Source of the DNA: CAYOEJ01 sp964403015
Lineage (GTDB): Bacteria > Actinomycetota > Actinomycetes > Actinomycetales > Actinomycetaceae
Direction of reading: 5' to 3'
Assembly: GCA_964403015.1 (NCBI GenBank)
Contig: CAYOEJ010000034.1
Coordinates: 1-17,038 of the forward strand
DNA: 17,038 bases
This document shows positions 1 to 6,210 of this stretch, piece after piece. The notes under the pieces are model-generated. The model was given only the letters and a program-made list of their open reading frames with translations, was not told where the DNA came from and searched no databases. The position numbers and the translations under genes were made by a program. Positions within the stretch are counted from its first letter, which is position 1; each line of letters starts with the position of its first letter.

Positions 1-979
1 TGGCAACCCTGCGCTGGGCGGTATCGAGAGCGGTGCGCGACTCGTCGGTGGTGGCGCGCCGAGACTGAAGGCGGAGTAGTGCGGAGACGGTCTGAAGATT
101 GTTTTTAACCCGATGGTGGATCTCTCGAATTGTGGCGTCTTTCGTGATGAGTTCACGTTCTTGACGCCGAAGCTCGGTGATGTCCCGGCATAGCAGGATG
201 GCTCCCAAGCGTTCGCCGTTCCTGCGCAAGGGCACGGCGCGCATCGACACGATCACGCCGTGAGATTCCAGTTCCGCCATCCATGCGGCCCTGCCCATGA
301 GAACCACGGGGAGAGACTCATCGAGGGGTGAGTAATCATCGATCCGGTCCGTGACGAGCTCTGCGAGAACGCTATCGACGAGCGGCTCATCCACGCCGAG
401 TCTCCTGAAGTGAGAGACAGCGTTTGGGCTGGCATAGAGCACCTTTCCCTCGTCGTCTAGATGCATGATCCCATCGGGAACTCGGGGTGTTCCGTGGCGG
501 TACCCGGTGGGTGTTCCAGCGAACGGGAACTCGCCCGTGGTGATCATGTCCAAGAGTTGAGCGGCAATGTCTTGGTAATTTTGTTGCGCTTGAGAGGGTA
601 CGGTATCCGGCACGAGAGCCGTGACGACGATGGCAACCGCGATTGTCTCCCCCTCGTGGCACACGGGGACAAAGGTAATCTCGACTTCGTCGTCGCCGTA
701 GGTAAGCTGCTCACCGGATACGAGGACGGTAGAAATGTATTCCAAGTGTTCGCGATCCACTGGGCCGCCAACAACATCGCTCTCATACAGCGTCGCGGCG
801 GTGGCAGGGCGCGCCTGCGCAGCGATGATCGGCGTCCCCTCAATTCCCACGGCAAGCAGCACGTCACCAAACACAATATCGGCGATGATCTGCCAATCCC
901 CCGTCAATAAATGCAGCCATTCACGGTGGGCAGGGCTCATGTTTGTTCGGCGCTCAAGAATATTGGTCAATGTAGGCAC
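1..979 (-). CDS. pdtaS: PdtaS-like sensor histidine kinase, 3' end missing (GAF-like, PAS, HisKA_2)
   Basis: A soluble two-component sensor kinase; 326 codons are visible before the window edge. The N-terminal ~160 residues (GDWQIIADIVFGDVLLAVG...) resemble the GAF-like sensor of actinobacterial PdtaS. A PAS-like segment follows (GIMHLDDEGKVLYASPNAV, about residues 180-265). The HisKA_2 dimerisation/phosphoacceptor box ATIREIHHRVKNNLQTVSAL comes next, with the histidine pair at 288-289. No membrane segment is visible. The ATPase domain should lie beyond position 1. In mycobacteria PdtaS phosphorylates the ANTAR-type RNA-binding antiterminator PdtaR, and its reported signals include copper and nitric oxide. 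No pdtaR is seen here. The GTG at 979 is the first in-frame start giving the family N-terminus (VPTLTNILERR). No clear Shine-Dalgarno precedes it, and a -10-like box lies 6 nt upstream, so the message may be leaderless. The family call is firm; the exact orthology is an inference. Confidence 0.9.
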   Translation of the reverse strand, partial: MPTLTNILERRTNMSPAHREWLHLLTGDWQIIADIVFGDVLLAVGIEGTPIIAAQARPATAATLYESDVVGGPVDREHLEYISTVLVSGEQLTYGDDEVEITFVPVCHEGETIAVAIVVTALVPDTVPSQAQQNYQDIAAQLLDMITTGEFPFAGTPTGYRHGTPRVPDGIMHLDDEGKVLYASPNAVSHFRRLGVDEPLVDSVLAELVTDRIDDYSPLDESLPVVLMGRAAWMAELESHGVIVSMRAVPLRRNGERLGAILLCRDITELRRQERELITKDATIREIHHRVKNNLQTVSALLRLQSRRATTDESRTALDTAQRRVA

Positions 980-985
980 GGTTCC

Positions 986-991
986 ACAATA
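986..991 (-). promoter_or_regulatory. Possible -10 box for leaderless pdtaS-like mRNA
   Basis: On the minus strand the hexamer TATTGT ends 6 nt before the GTG at 979, the distance expected when transcription starts at the start codon. No Shine-Dalgarno is present. Leaderless genes are common in actinobacteria. The -35 is not obvious, so this is tentative. Confidence 0.3.
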
Positions 992-1016
992 GTGATATTT
1001 CGTGTTGAATAGTCAT

Positions 1017-1508
1017 ATGAAGATCGCATCTGAAATTAGTTACGCAGGCCCAATTGACGACGTCATCGAGGTTCTCAACTCCCGAGAGCTTGCCGATGCA
1101 CGCGCAAAGAAGCTCGGCCTGAAGGAATACGACTTTGCCCAGGGCGAGATTGGTGGCCAGCCACAGAGCACGTTTAAAGCCACCGTTCCTGCGGAACAGC
1201 TCCCCCAGCAGGCGCGTAGTTTCCTTTCAAAGGGAGTCTCCGTCACGATCGTCGCCACGCCTCGGCGCGTGGACGGCGGAGCAGCAATCGCCCACGACGT
1301 TCAGATTAAGGGAGTTCCGGCCAACGTTGATTTGGCCATCATGCTCGCCGACGCCGGTGCCACCACCCCCGGCAAAATCAGCGGCGATGTGAGCGTGAAG
1401 ATCCCATTCGTGGGCTCGAAGATCGAGAAGATGGTAGCTGCTAAGTTTTCCAAGGTGTTGGAACAGGACGCGGACCTCGTCAACACCATCTTGGCGGGCA
1501 GGCACTGA
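1017..1508 (+). CDS. DUF2505 domain-containing protein
   Basis: A 163-residue protein matching the actinobacterial DUF2505 family, thought to have a START/SRPBCC-like fold of unknown ligand. It begins with the typical strand-helix MKIASEISYAGPIDDVIEVL. It has alternating beta strands (ATVPAEQL; VSVTIVATPRR) and ends in a long helix (SKIEKMVAAKFSKVLEQDAD) typical of ligand-binding START-like folds. No signal peptide or membrane segment is seen. The ATG at 1017 is preferred over an in-frame GTG at 1002 because homologues start at this MK-aromatic/polar strand and no RBS precedes the GTG. The stop TGA overlaps the thyA ATG (TGATG), so the two are probably translationally coupled. The function is unknown, and the link to thyA and folA may be only co-transcription. 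Confidence 0.85.
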   Translation: MKIASEISYAGPIDDVIEVLNSRELADARAKKLGLKEYDFAQGEIGGQPQSTFKATVPAEQLPQQARSFLSKGVSVTIVATPRRVDGGAAIAHDVQIKGVPANVDLAIMLADAGATTPGKISGDVSVKIPFVGSKIEKMVAAKFSKVLEQDADLVNTILAGRH

Positions 1509-2308
1509 TGGTTAACCGCCAGTATGAAGATCTGCTTCAGGATGTACTCGACAATGGCGCGTTAAAGGGCGACCGGACGGGTACAGGCACGCTGTCGGTA
1601 TTCGGCAGACAGTTGCGATACAACCTCTCCGAAGGTTTCCCCCGCATCACCACGAAGTTCGTGGCCATGAAGGCCGTCAAAGGCGAACTTTTGTGGTTCC
1701 TTCGCGGGGATACCAACGTGCGTTGGCTTCAAGAGCGCGGGATTTCGATCTGGGATGAGTGGGCTGACGACGACGGCGAACTCGGACCCGTCTACGGCTA
1801 CCAGTGGCGTAGTTGGCCAACCCCAGATGGCGAGCACATCGATCAGATTGCTGAAGTCGTGGAGACTATCAAGAACAATCCTGACTCTCGGCGGATCCTG
1901 GTCTCTGCGTGGAACGTCTCTGAGCTAGACAAGATGGCTCTCATGCCCTGCCACGCATTCTTCCAGTTCTATGTTGCCGACGGAAAACTCTCCTGCCAGC
2001 TCTACCAGCGCAGCGCTGATCTCTTCCTCGGTGTGCCTTTCAATATTGCGTCCTATGCCCTGCTCACCCACATGATTGCTCAGCAATGCGACCTTGAGGT
2101 GGGCGACTTCGTCTGGACTGGCGGCGACTGCCATATCTATACGAATCACATTGATCAGGTCAAAGAGCAGCTCACCCGTGAGCCTTACGAGTTTCCAACG
2201 CTCGAGCTTCGCAAAGCGGAGTCGATTTTCGATTACGACATGGACGACATTCTGGCTTCCGACGGGTACCAGCACCATCCGGCTATCAAGGCGCCGGTGG
2301 CAGTCTGA
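1508..2308 (+). CDS. thyA: Thymidylate synthase
   Basis: Cytosolic ThyA converts dUMP plus 5,10-methylene-tetrahydrofolate to dTMP plus dihydrofolate. At 266 residues it has normal bacterial length. Visible signatures are the phosphate-binding Arg23 in GDRTGTGT, the ELLWFLRGDTNVRWL block, the NPDSRRILVSAWN block with Arg128/Arg129, the nucleophile Cys148 in LMPCHAFFQFYV, QLYQRSADLFLGVPFNIASY with the dUMP-binding Asn179, and the C-terminal HPAIKAPVAV. All catalytic elements appear intact. The segment after ITTK (FVAMKAVKG) differs from the more usual KKVH, but nothing essential is lost. The start codon overlaps the DUF2505 stop by one base, and the stop overlaps the folA start the same way, so the three genes form one operon. 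ThyA generates the dihydrofolate that the next gene product recycles. Confidence 0.98.
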   Translation: MVNRQYEDLLQDVLDNGALKGDRTGTGTLSVFGRQLRYNLSEGFPRITTKFVAMKAVKGELLWFLRGDTNVRWLQERGISIWDEWADDDGELGPVYGYQWRSWPTPDGEHIDQIAEVVETIKNNPDSRRILVSAWNVSELDKMALMPCHAFFQFYVADGKLSCQLYQRSADLFLGVPFNIASYALLTHMIAQQCDLEVGDFVWTGGDCHIYTNHIDQVKEQLTREPYEFPTLELRKAESIFDYDMDDILASDGYQHHPAIKAPVAV

Positions 2309-2883
2309 TGCTCGGAATGATCTGGGCCCAGGCACACGATCGAGCGATCGGTGCCAAAGGCACCATTCCGTGGCACGTTCCCGAAGATTTGGGCATGTTT
2401 AAGCGGGTGACGATGGATCACCCGGTGATCATGGGACGTAAGACGTGGGAGTCCCTGCAAGAAAAATTTCGGCCACTTCCGGGCAGACGCAACATCGTGG
2501 TGTCTCGCGACGCCGATTATGAGGCGCCCGGCGCCGAGGTCGTGACATCGATAGTTGACGGCCATACGTTGGCTACCGACGGCGATCCCACTCGAATGGT
2601 CTGGATCATGGGTGGTGCACAGATTTACGCCCAAGCCATGGAGTTTGCCGAAGCGCTCGTTGTTACCGACCTCGACCTCGAGCTCCCTGAGGCCGACGCC
2701 TTTGCACCAGCCGTACCTTTCGACTGGCAGGTGGTGGCCGCCAAACCAGACCGAGGCTGGCTGACCTCAAAGTCCGGGGTGGACTATCGCTTTTCTGCCT
2801 ACCGGCGCAAGGGTTCTAGCTTCGGTGATGATGGCGATCCGTTGAAACTCCTTCAGGATCAAACGCCTTCAGATACTCTCTAG
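2308..2883 (+). CDS. folA: Dihydrofolate reductase
   Basis: FolA reduces dihydrofolate to tetrahydrofolate with NADPH and is the target of trimethoprim. Typical blocks are MIWAQAHDRAIG near the N-terminus, IPWHVPEDLGMFKRVT with the active-site acidic residue Asp27, the NADPH-binding PVIMGRKTWESL (about 39-50), RRNIVVSRD, and MVWIMGGAQIYAQAM (about 97-111). The 191 residues are somewhat longer than the ~160 of many FolA proteins. The extra length is a C-terminal hydrophilic tail after FSAYRRKG (about residues 172-191) that is probably disordered. The ATG overlaps the thyA stop (TGATG). A strong hairpin follows the stop, marking the end of the operon. Confidence 0.97.
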   Translation: MLGMIWAQAHDRAIGAKGTIPWHVPEDLGMFKRVTMDHPVIMGRKTWESLQEKFRPLPGRRNIVVSRDADYEAPGAEVVTSIVDGHTLATDGDPTRMVWIMGGAQIYAQAMEFAEALVVTDLDLELPEADAFAPAVPFDWQVVAAKPDRGWLTSKSGVDYRFSAYRRKGSSFGDDGDPLKLLQDQTPSDTL

Positions 2884-2913
2884 CCTCCCGGCATAGCCGC
2901 CATGCCTAATGCC

Positions 2914-2952
2914 AAGGAAGGGCGCACTTCGAATCGAAGTGCGCCCTTCCTT
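2914..2952. terminator. Bidirectional terminator between folA and the FMN reductase gene
   Basis: A perfect 19-bp inverted repeat lies at 2914-2932 and 2934-2952, rich in GC in the middle (GGGCGCACTTC) and flanked by AAGGAA/TTCCTT. It sits between two converging genes, 31 bp after folA and 18 bp before the end of the minus-strand gene, so it can serve both. There is no long U-run, but the flanks give short U-rich ends in both directions. Confidence 0.8.
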
Positions 2953-2969
2953 GATTCTGAGTCCGAAAG

Positions 2970-3755
2970 TTAAAGGCTCTTAGTCATCTGATCGAATGGC
3001 ACGAAGTCAGGAAACAGCTCGGTCGCATCCTGGGTCGATGTATCCGGCTCGTCAGTACGGTGTGCTGCGCCAGCATTGCTTGCTGCGCCGGCTTGGTTCG
3101 CTGCGTTGGCACTACTAGCCGCGCCAGTGTTGCTTGCCCCGCCAGCATTGCTACCAAGATCGTCGGTTCCCGAAACTTGATCACTCTTAGCAGTTCCAAC
3201 GACACCGGAGTTCAGCGAGACGAGTGTGAGAAGCTCGCGGGAGGCACGATCAATGCGCCTGCCGAGCGAGGCACCACCGTTCGCATCCGAGTCCGATGCG
3301 TGCGCCCCAAAGTCTTCCGTTGCCGCGTATACGGCAGTGGAGACCACCACGGCGTGCATGTACACGAACATGGGTCGCATAGCCTGCTCGGTCATTAGCG
3401 AATGACGTGGCGTTCCGCCAGTCGCTGCGAGAATGACCGGCTTTCCGCTCAGCGCCTGATCGGGTAGAACGTCAAAGAAGCTCTTAAACAGCCCCGAATA
3501 GGAGGCGTTGTAGGCCGGCGTCACCGCTATGACAGCATCTGCGCCGAGAACCTCGTTGAATGCCTTATCCAGAGCGTCGCTAGGGAAGCCCGTGAGCATG
3601 GCGTCCATGATTGCGTGGGCCAGCGAACGGAGTTCGATGAAGCTCACCTCGGCACCGGTTGAGCTGAGTTCTTCTACCTGTCCAGCGATGCGCTTTCCGA
3701 GCTTGTTCGCCGAGGATGATTCTGAAAGTGAAGCTGAAACTACTGCTAATTTCAC
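2970..3755 (-). CDS. NAD(P)H-dependent FMN reductase, CE1759-like partner of LLM oxidase
   Basis: A flavodoxin-fold FMN reductase expected to supply reduced FMN to the neighbouring luciferase-like oxidase. The N-terminal MKLAVVSASLSESSSANKLG is the usual beta-strand plus phosphate loop. Further flavodoxin-fold blocks are AVIAVTPAYNASYSGLFKSFFDVL (about 75-97) and GKPVILAATGGTPRHSLM (about 104-121). The C-terminus DFVPFDQMTKSL resembles the conserved tail of the CE1759 family. The 261 residues include an Ala/Gly/Ser/Asn-rich stretch (about 201-232) between core and tail that looks like a disordered linker and is built on imperfect DNA repeats. Its ATG overlaps the stop of the upstream oxidase gene by 4 bp (ATGA), so the pair is translationally coupled. 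The pairing supports the family call; the substrate of the oxidase is unknown. Confidence 0.9.
   Translation of the reverse strand: MKLAVVSASLSESSSANKLGKRIAGQVEELSSTGAEVSFIELRSLAHAIMDAMLTGFPSDALDKAFNEVLGADAVIAVTPAYNASYSGLFKSFFDVLPDQALSGKPVILAATGGTPRHSLMTEQAMRPMFVYMHAVVVSTAVYAATEDFGAHASDSDANGGASLGRRIDRASRELLTLVSLNSGVVGTAKSDQVSGTDDLGSNAGGASNTGAASSANAANQAGAASNAGAAHRTDEPDTSTQDATELFPDFVPFDQMTKSL
3067..3152 (-). repeat. Imperfect short repeats encoding Ala/Gly-rich linker
   Basis: Within the FMN reductase gene, 3067-3083 (gcgccagcattgcttgc) and 3121-3137 (gcgccagtgttgcttgc) match at 15 of 17 bases, and a third partial copy lies at 3139-3152. They encode the SNAGAA/SNTGAA-type low-complexity linker. 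Such repeats can change in copy number between strains. Confidence 0.55.
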
Positions 3756-4957
3756 TTGCGACCCTCCACACTCTTAATCAGGTTGTCTGCATTCAAAAGC
3801 GCTGCTTCGTCCGAATCCTGCTGCTCATAGAACGAAGCTCCGGTGACGTCGTCGACTCCGCGAACGTTGCCGTCCGGAACAATGCCTTCGCCGCGCTGAG
3901 CGAGACGAGAAGCGTGGGTAGGAGCATCCGGAACACCCGGTGCGCGCATAGCCTCAAACTCCTTGCGCATGACGGGTACGATCTCGCCGAGCATATCGAT
4001 CTGCTCAAGGACCGTCTTCAACGGTAGTCCGGCGTGGTCGATGAGGAAGAGCTGGCGCTGATAGTCGCCCACGTCCTCGCGGAATCCGAGCGTGCGATCG
4101 ATGACTTCCTGCGGAGAGCCCACGGTGAGCGGCGTCTGCGATGAGAAGTCCTCGAGAGACGGTCCGTGGCCGTACACGGGAGCATTGTCGAAGTATGGAC
4201 GGAACTCGCGCTTGGCGGTTTGCGAGTCTTTGGCCATGTAGAACTGACCACCAAGACCCACAATCGCTTGCTCGGGGCGTCCGTGACCGTAGTGCGCAAA
4301 GCGCTGACGGAAGAGTGCAATCATGCGCTTGGTGTGGCTCATCGGCCAGAAGATGTTGTTGTGGAAGAAGCCGTCGCCGTAGTAGGCGGCCTGCTCGGCG
4401 ATTTCCGGGGAGCGAATGGAGCCGTGCCAAACGAACGGCGGAAGGTCGTCTAGCGGGCGCGGCGTGGAGGTGAATCCACGCAGCGGGGTACGGAACTTGC
4501 CTTCCCAGTTCACGTCGGTCTCTTCCCACAGCTGGCGAAGGAGAGCATAGTTCTCGATGGCGAGCGGTATGCCGTTGCGGATGTCCTGACCGAACCAGGG
4601 GTACACCGGGCCCGTGTTGCCACGACCCATCATAAGATCCATGCGTCCATCGGAAAGGTGCTGGAGCATCGCGTAATCCTCGGCGATCTTCACCGGATCA
4701 TTTGTGGTGATGAGGGTCGTGGAGGTAGACAGGATGAGCTTCTTCGTCTCCGCCGCAATGTAACCCAGAAGGGTGGTGGGCGAAGAGGAGAAGAACGGAG
4801 GGTTGTGGTGCTCACCGATGGCGTAGACATCGAGGCCTACATCCTCGGCGTGCTTAGCGATGGCCACGGCGTCCTTGATGCGCTCGCGCTCTGTGGGCAT
4901 CTTGCCTGTTGTGGGATCGAGCGTGACATCCGAAACGGAGAAAAGTCCAAACTGCAT
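3752..4957 (-). CDS. LLM class flavin-dependent oxidoreductase, CE1758-like
   Basis: A 401-residue luciferase-like (bacterial luciferase superfamily, TIM-barrel) FMN-dependent monooxygenase. Visible blocks are MQFGLFSVSDVTLDPTTGKMPT, GLDVYAIGEHHNPPFFSSSP (about 41-60, the EHH motif of this superfamily), the strand LILSTSTTLITTNDPVKIAEDYAMLQHLSDGR (74-105), LMMGRGNTG (108-116), PPFVWHGSIRSPE and YYGDGFFHNNIFW. The size and the directly downstream FMN reductase fit the CE1758 family described from Corynebacterium efficiens, in which oxidase and reductase are encoded side by side. A Shine-Dalgarno AAGGA lies just upstream of the ATG (4967-4963). The C-terminal ~60 residues are polar. The first gene of the putative operon, a VOC protein, ends 42 bp upstream. 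The substrate cannot be read from the sequence. Confidence 0.92.
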   Translation of the reverse strand: MQFGLFSVSDVTLDPTTGKMPTERERIKDAVAIAKHAEDVGLDVYAIGEHHNPPFFSSSPTTLLGYIAAETKKLILSTSTTLITTNDPVKIAEDYAMLQHLSDGRMDLMMGRGNTGPVYPWFGQDIRNGIPLAIENYALLRQLWEETDVNWEGKFRTPLRGFTSTPRPLDDLPPFVWHGSIRSPEIAEQAAYYGDGFFHNNIFWPMSHTKRMIALFRQRFAHYGHGRPEQAIVGLGGQFYMAKDSQTAKREFRPYFDNAPVYGHGPSLEDFSSQTPLTVGSPQEVIDRTLGFREDVGDYQRQLFLIDHAGLPLKTVLEQIDMLGEIVPVMRKEFEAMRAPGVPDAPTHASRLAQRGEGIVPDGNVRGVDDVTGASFYEQQDSDEAALLNADNLIKSVEGRK

Positions 4958-4999
4958 GATAATCCTTCTTAAATTCCTGAAAACTACTTCTTTAAATTC

Positions 5000-5863
5000 T
5001 TAAGCTGCCGGTACCAACGAAATTTCGTTACACCATGGGTCTTTGACGACAACAGTGCGACCGTCGTCGTCATAAACACCCAATCGCTCCGCGACGTTCA
5101 CGACAGCCGCGCGCGTGGGCAAAACGATCTCTGCCCGGCCAAGACCGAGGGACGCACTCCGAGGACCCGCCCCAACACTCTGCCACGTATTCATGGCCAT
5201 ATGGTGGTGATATCCGCCCGCGGAGACGAAAATCGCGGAGTTTCCAACGGATGCGGTCTCAGCAAATCCGAGATCTCGAACGTAGAATTCACGAGCCTCT
5301 TTCACCGAACCTACTTGGAGGTGAACATGCCCGACTGAAGTTGCATCCTCGGTATCGGGGTCCTGCCCAAGTTCGGCATCCCGAATGTGATGATCATTGA
5401 TAAATGTCTCTGGCTTGAGAAAGTCGGTGGTCATGTATACCTGCCCGTTTCGCCACATCCACTCCTCGCGGGGCCGATCGATGTACAGCTCAATTCCGTT
5501 TCCCTCGGGGTCATCCAAGTAGAAAGCTTGAGAAACGTGGTGATCTGCTGAACCGGTGTACAGCTCTCGCGCGTGCAGGAAGACTCTTCCGAGCGTTGAC
5601 GCAAGGTGAGCTCCGGACTGAAAAAGGATGGCGGTATGGAACAGACCAGCCGACCCGCTCGGACGCAGAGGCAGGGATGGGCGGTGTCGGAGAACGACGA
5701 CAGGGTGAGACCCGCGGCCCAGCGCAATACTCGACTCCCCTTCTTCAACACGATCCAAGCCGATGATATTTTGGTAGAAGTCGGCTATCGCATCAAGATT
5801 GCGGACATCGAGGATCACGGCACCCATGCGGGTGGAGTCTGGCAATGTTGCCTGTTGTGACAT
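5000..5863 (-). CDS. VOC family protein, CatE-like (catechol-2,3-dioxygenase-type)
   Basis: A 287-residue two-module vicinal-oxygen-chelate protein resembling Bacillus CatE, an extradiol catechol dioxygenase family. Module 1 spans about 11-130 (MGAVILDVRNLDAIADFYQN to DPEGNGIELYIDRP). Module 2 spans about 175-285 (SVGHVHLQVGSVKEAREFY to DPWCNEISLV). The likely metal site is in module 2: His179 (or His181), one of the His219-221 cluster (YHHHMAMNTW) and Glu280. Module 1 has Ala15 where a metal His would be, which is normal for two-module proteins with one active site. GGAGG at 5874-5870 lies 6 nt before the ATG at 5863. It heads a probable operon with the LLM oxidase and FMN reductase, and an 18-bp palindrome overlaps its promoter. 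Dioxygenase activity on a catechol or quinol is an inference; a glyoxalase-like role is possible. Confidence 0.88.
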   Translation of the reverse strand: MSQQATLPDSTRMGAVILDVRNLDAIADFYQNIIGLDRVEEGESSIALGRGSHPVVVLRHRPSLPLRPSGSAGLFHTAILFQSGAHLASTLGRVFLHARELYTGSADHHVSQAFYLDDPEGNGIELYIDRPREEWMWRNGQVYMTTDFLKPETFINDHHIRDAELGQDPDTEDATSVGHVHLQVGSVKEAREFYVRDLGFAETASVGNSAIFVSAGGYHHHMAMNTWQSVGAGPRSASLGLGRAEIVLPTRAAVVNVAERLGVYDDDGRTVVVKDPWCNEISLVPAA

Positions 5864-5892
5864 CGTGTGCCTCCGATCGGTTGCGTGACTCC

Positions 5893-5921
5893 AGCCTAAC
5901 GGCGATTAGTTAAATATTCAA
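5893..5921 (-). promoter_or_regulatory. Candidate sigma70 promoter of the VOC-LLM-FMN reductase operon
   Basis: Reading leftwards on the minus strand, TTGAAT (5921-5916) is separated by 17 nt from TAGGCT (5898-5893), which would give a ~23-nt leader carrying the GGAGG Shine-Dalgarno. The -35 lies inside the palindrome at 5907-5924. Confidence 0.45.
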
Positions 5922-5924
5922 CTA
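5907..5924. promoter_or_regulatory. 18-bp palindrome, candidate MarR-type operator
   Basis: TAGTTAAATATTCAACTA is palindromic except for one symmetric pair (A at position 6 against C at 13). It covers the proposed -35 of the VOC operon. AT-rich palindromes of this size and form (TAGTTnAATATTnAACTA) are typical of MarR/OhrR-like repressors. No regulator gene is adjacent, so the regulator is unknown. Confidence 0.5.
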
Positions 5925-6210
5925 TATGTTTCGTGAGCGTGCTTACACGCTTTTAACGCGACCACCAATCATCCCCAGAATTCCCCAAATTGACCGTACT
6001 GAGATTCGTTTCCTGCGGTGGGACCGAAGGATTCTTGCAAAATCGATATTTGCGCTTCCAATTAGTGAGCCAACGCATTAGTTTCACCTATAAGGATGGG
6101 GGCGACACTACGATGTGCGCGTTTCCACCTCAATTTATGGCTGCGCACACGCTACGACGCGCAGCCTTCCGCGACATAGTCCCGGACAGCATCTATCAAG
6201 GAGGATCTTC
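5925..6210. other. Divergent intergenic region upstream of the pullulanase gene
   Basis: Together with 5864-5924 this forms a ~350-bp region between divergent genes with no convincing gene. Open frames here are short and lack RBS or family features. It holds a possible operator at 6037-6053, a TATAAG at 6089-6094 that could be a pullulanase -10 but lacks a good -35, and the pullulanase Shine-Dalgarno AAGGAGG at 6199-6205. Confidence 0.5.
6037..6053. promoter_or_regulatory. Possible operator upstream of the pullulanase gene (GCAAA-N7-TTTGC)
   Basis: Perfect 5-bp arms GCAAA and TTTGC surround seven central bases. The site lies about 160 bp before the start codon and about 40 bp before a TATAAG hexamer. 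LacI-family maltose/maltodextrin regulators often use palindromes of roughly this type, but the centre is not symmetric, so this is weak. Confidence 0.25.

Noticed and set aside
461..910. Long plus-strand open frame at the left end
   Set aside because: It is antisense to the kinase gene, whose minus-strand frame shows PAS and HisKA_2 motifs; the plus-strand peptide has no recognisable feature.
1002..1016. GTG start giving a 5-residue longer DUF2505 protein
   Set aside because: No RBS, and the extra residues (MLNSH) precede the conserved family start.
1650..1690. ThyA sequence FVAMKAVKG instead of the common KKVHLKSV
   Set aside because: This segment is variable among thymidylate synthases, and all catalytic and dUMP-binding residues are present.
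5814..5824. Missing metal histidine in VOC module 1
   Set aside because: Two-module CatE-like proteins normally use only one metal site; module 2 keeps its ligands.
6115..6210. N-terminal extension of the pullulanase from ATG 6115
   Set aside because: It would place about 32 polar residues before the signal peptide; AAGGAGG is correctly placed for GTG 6211.
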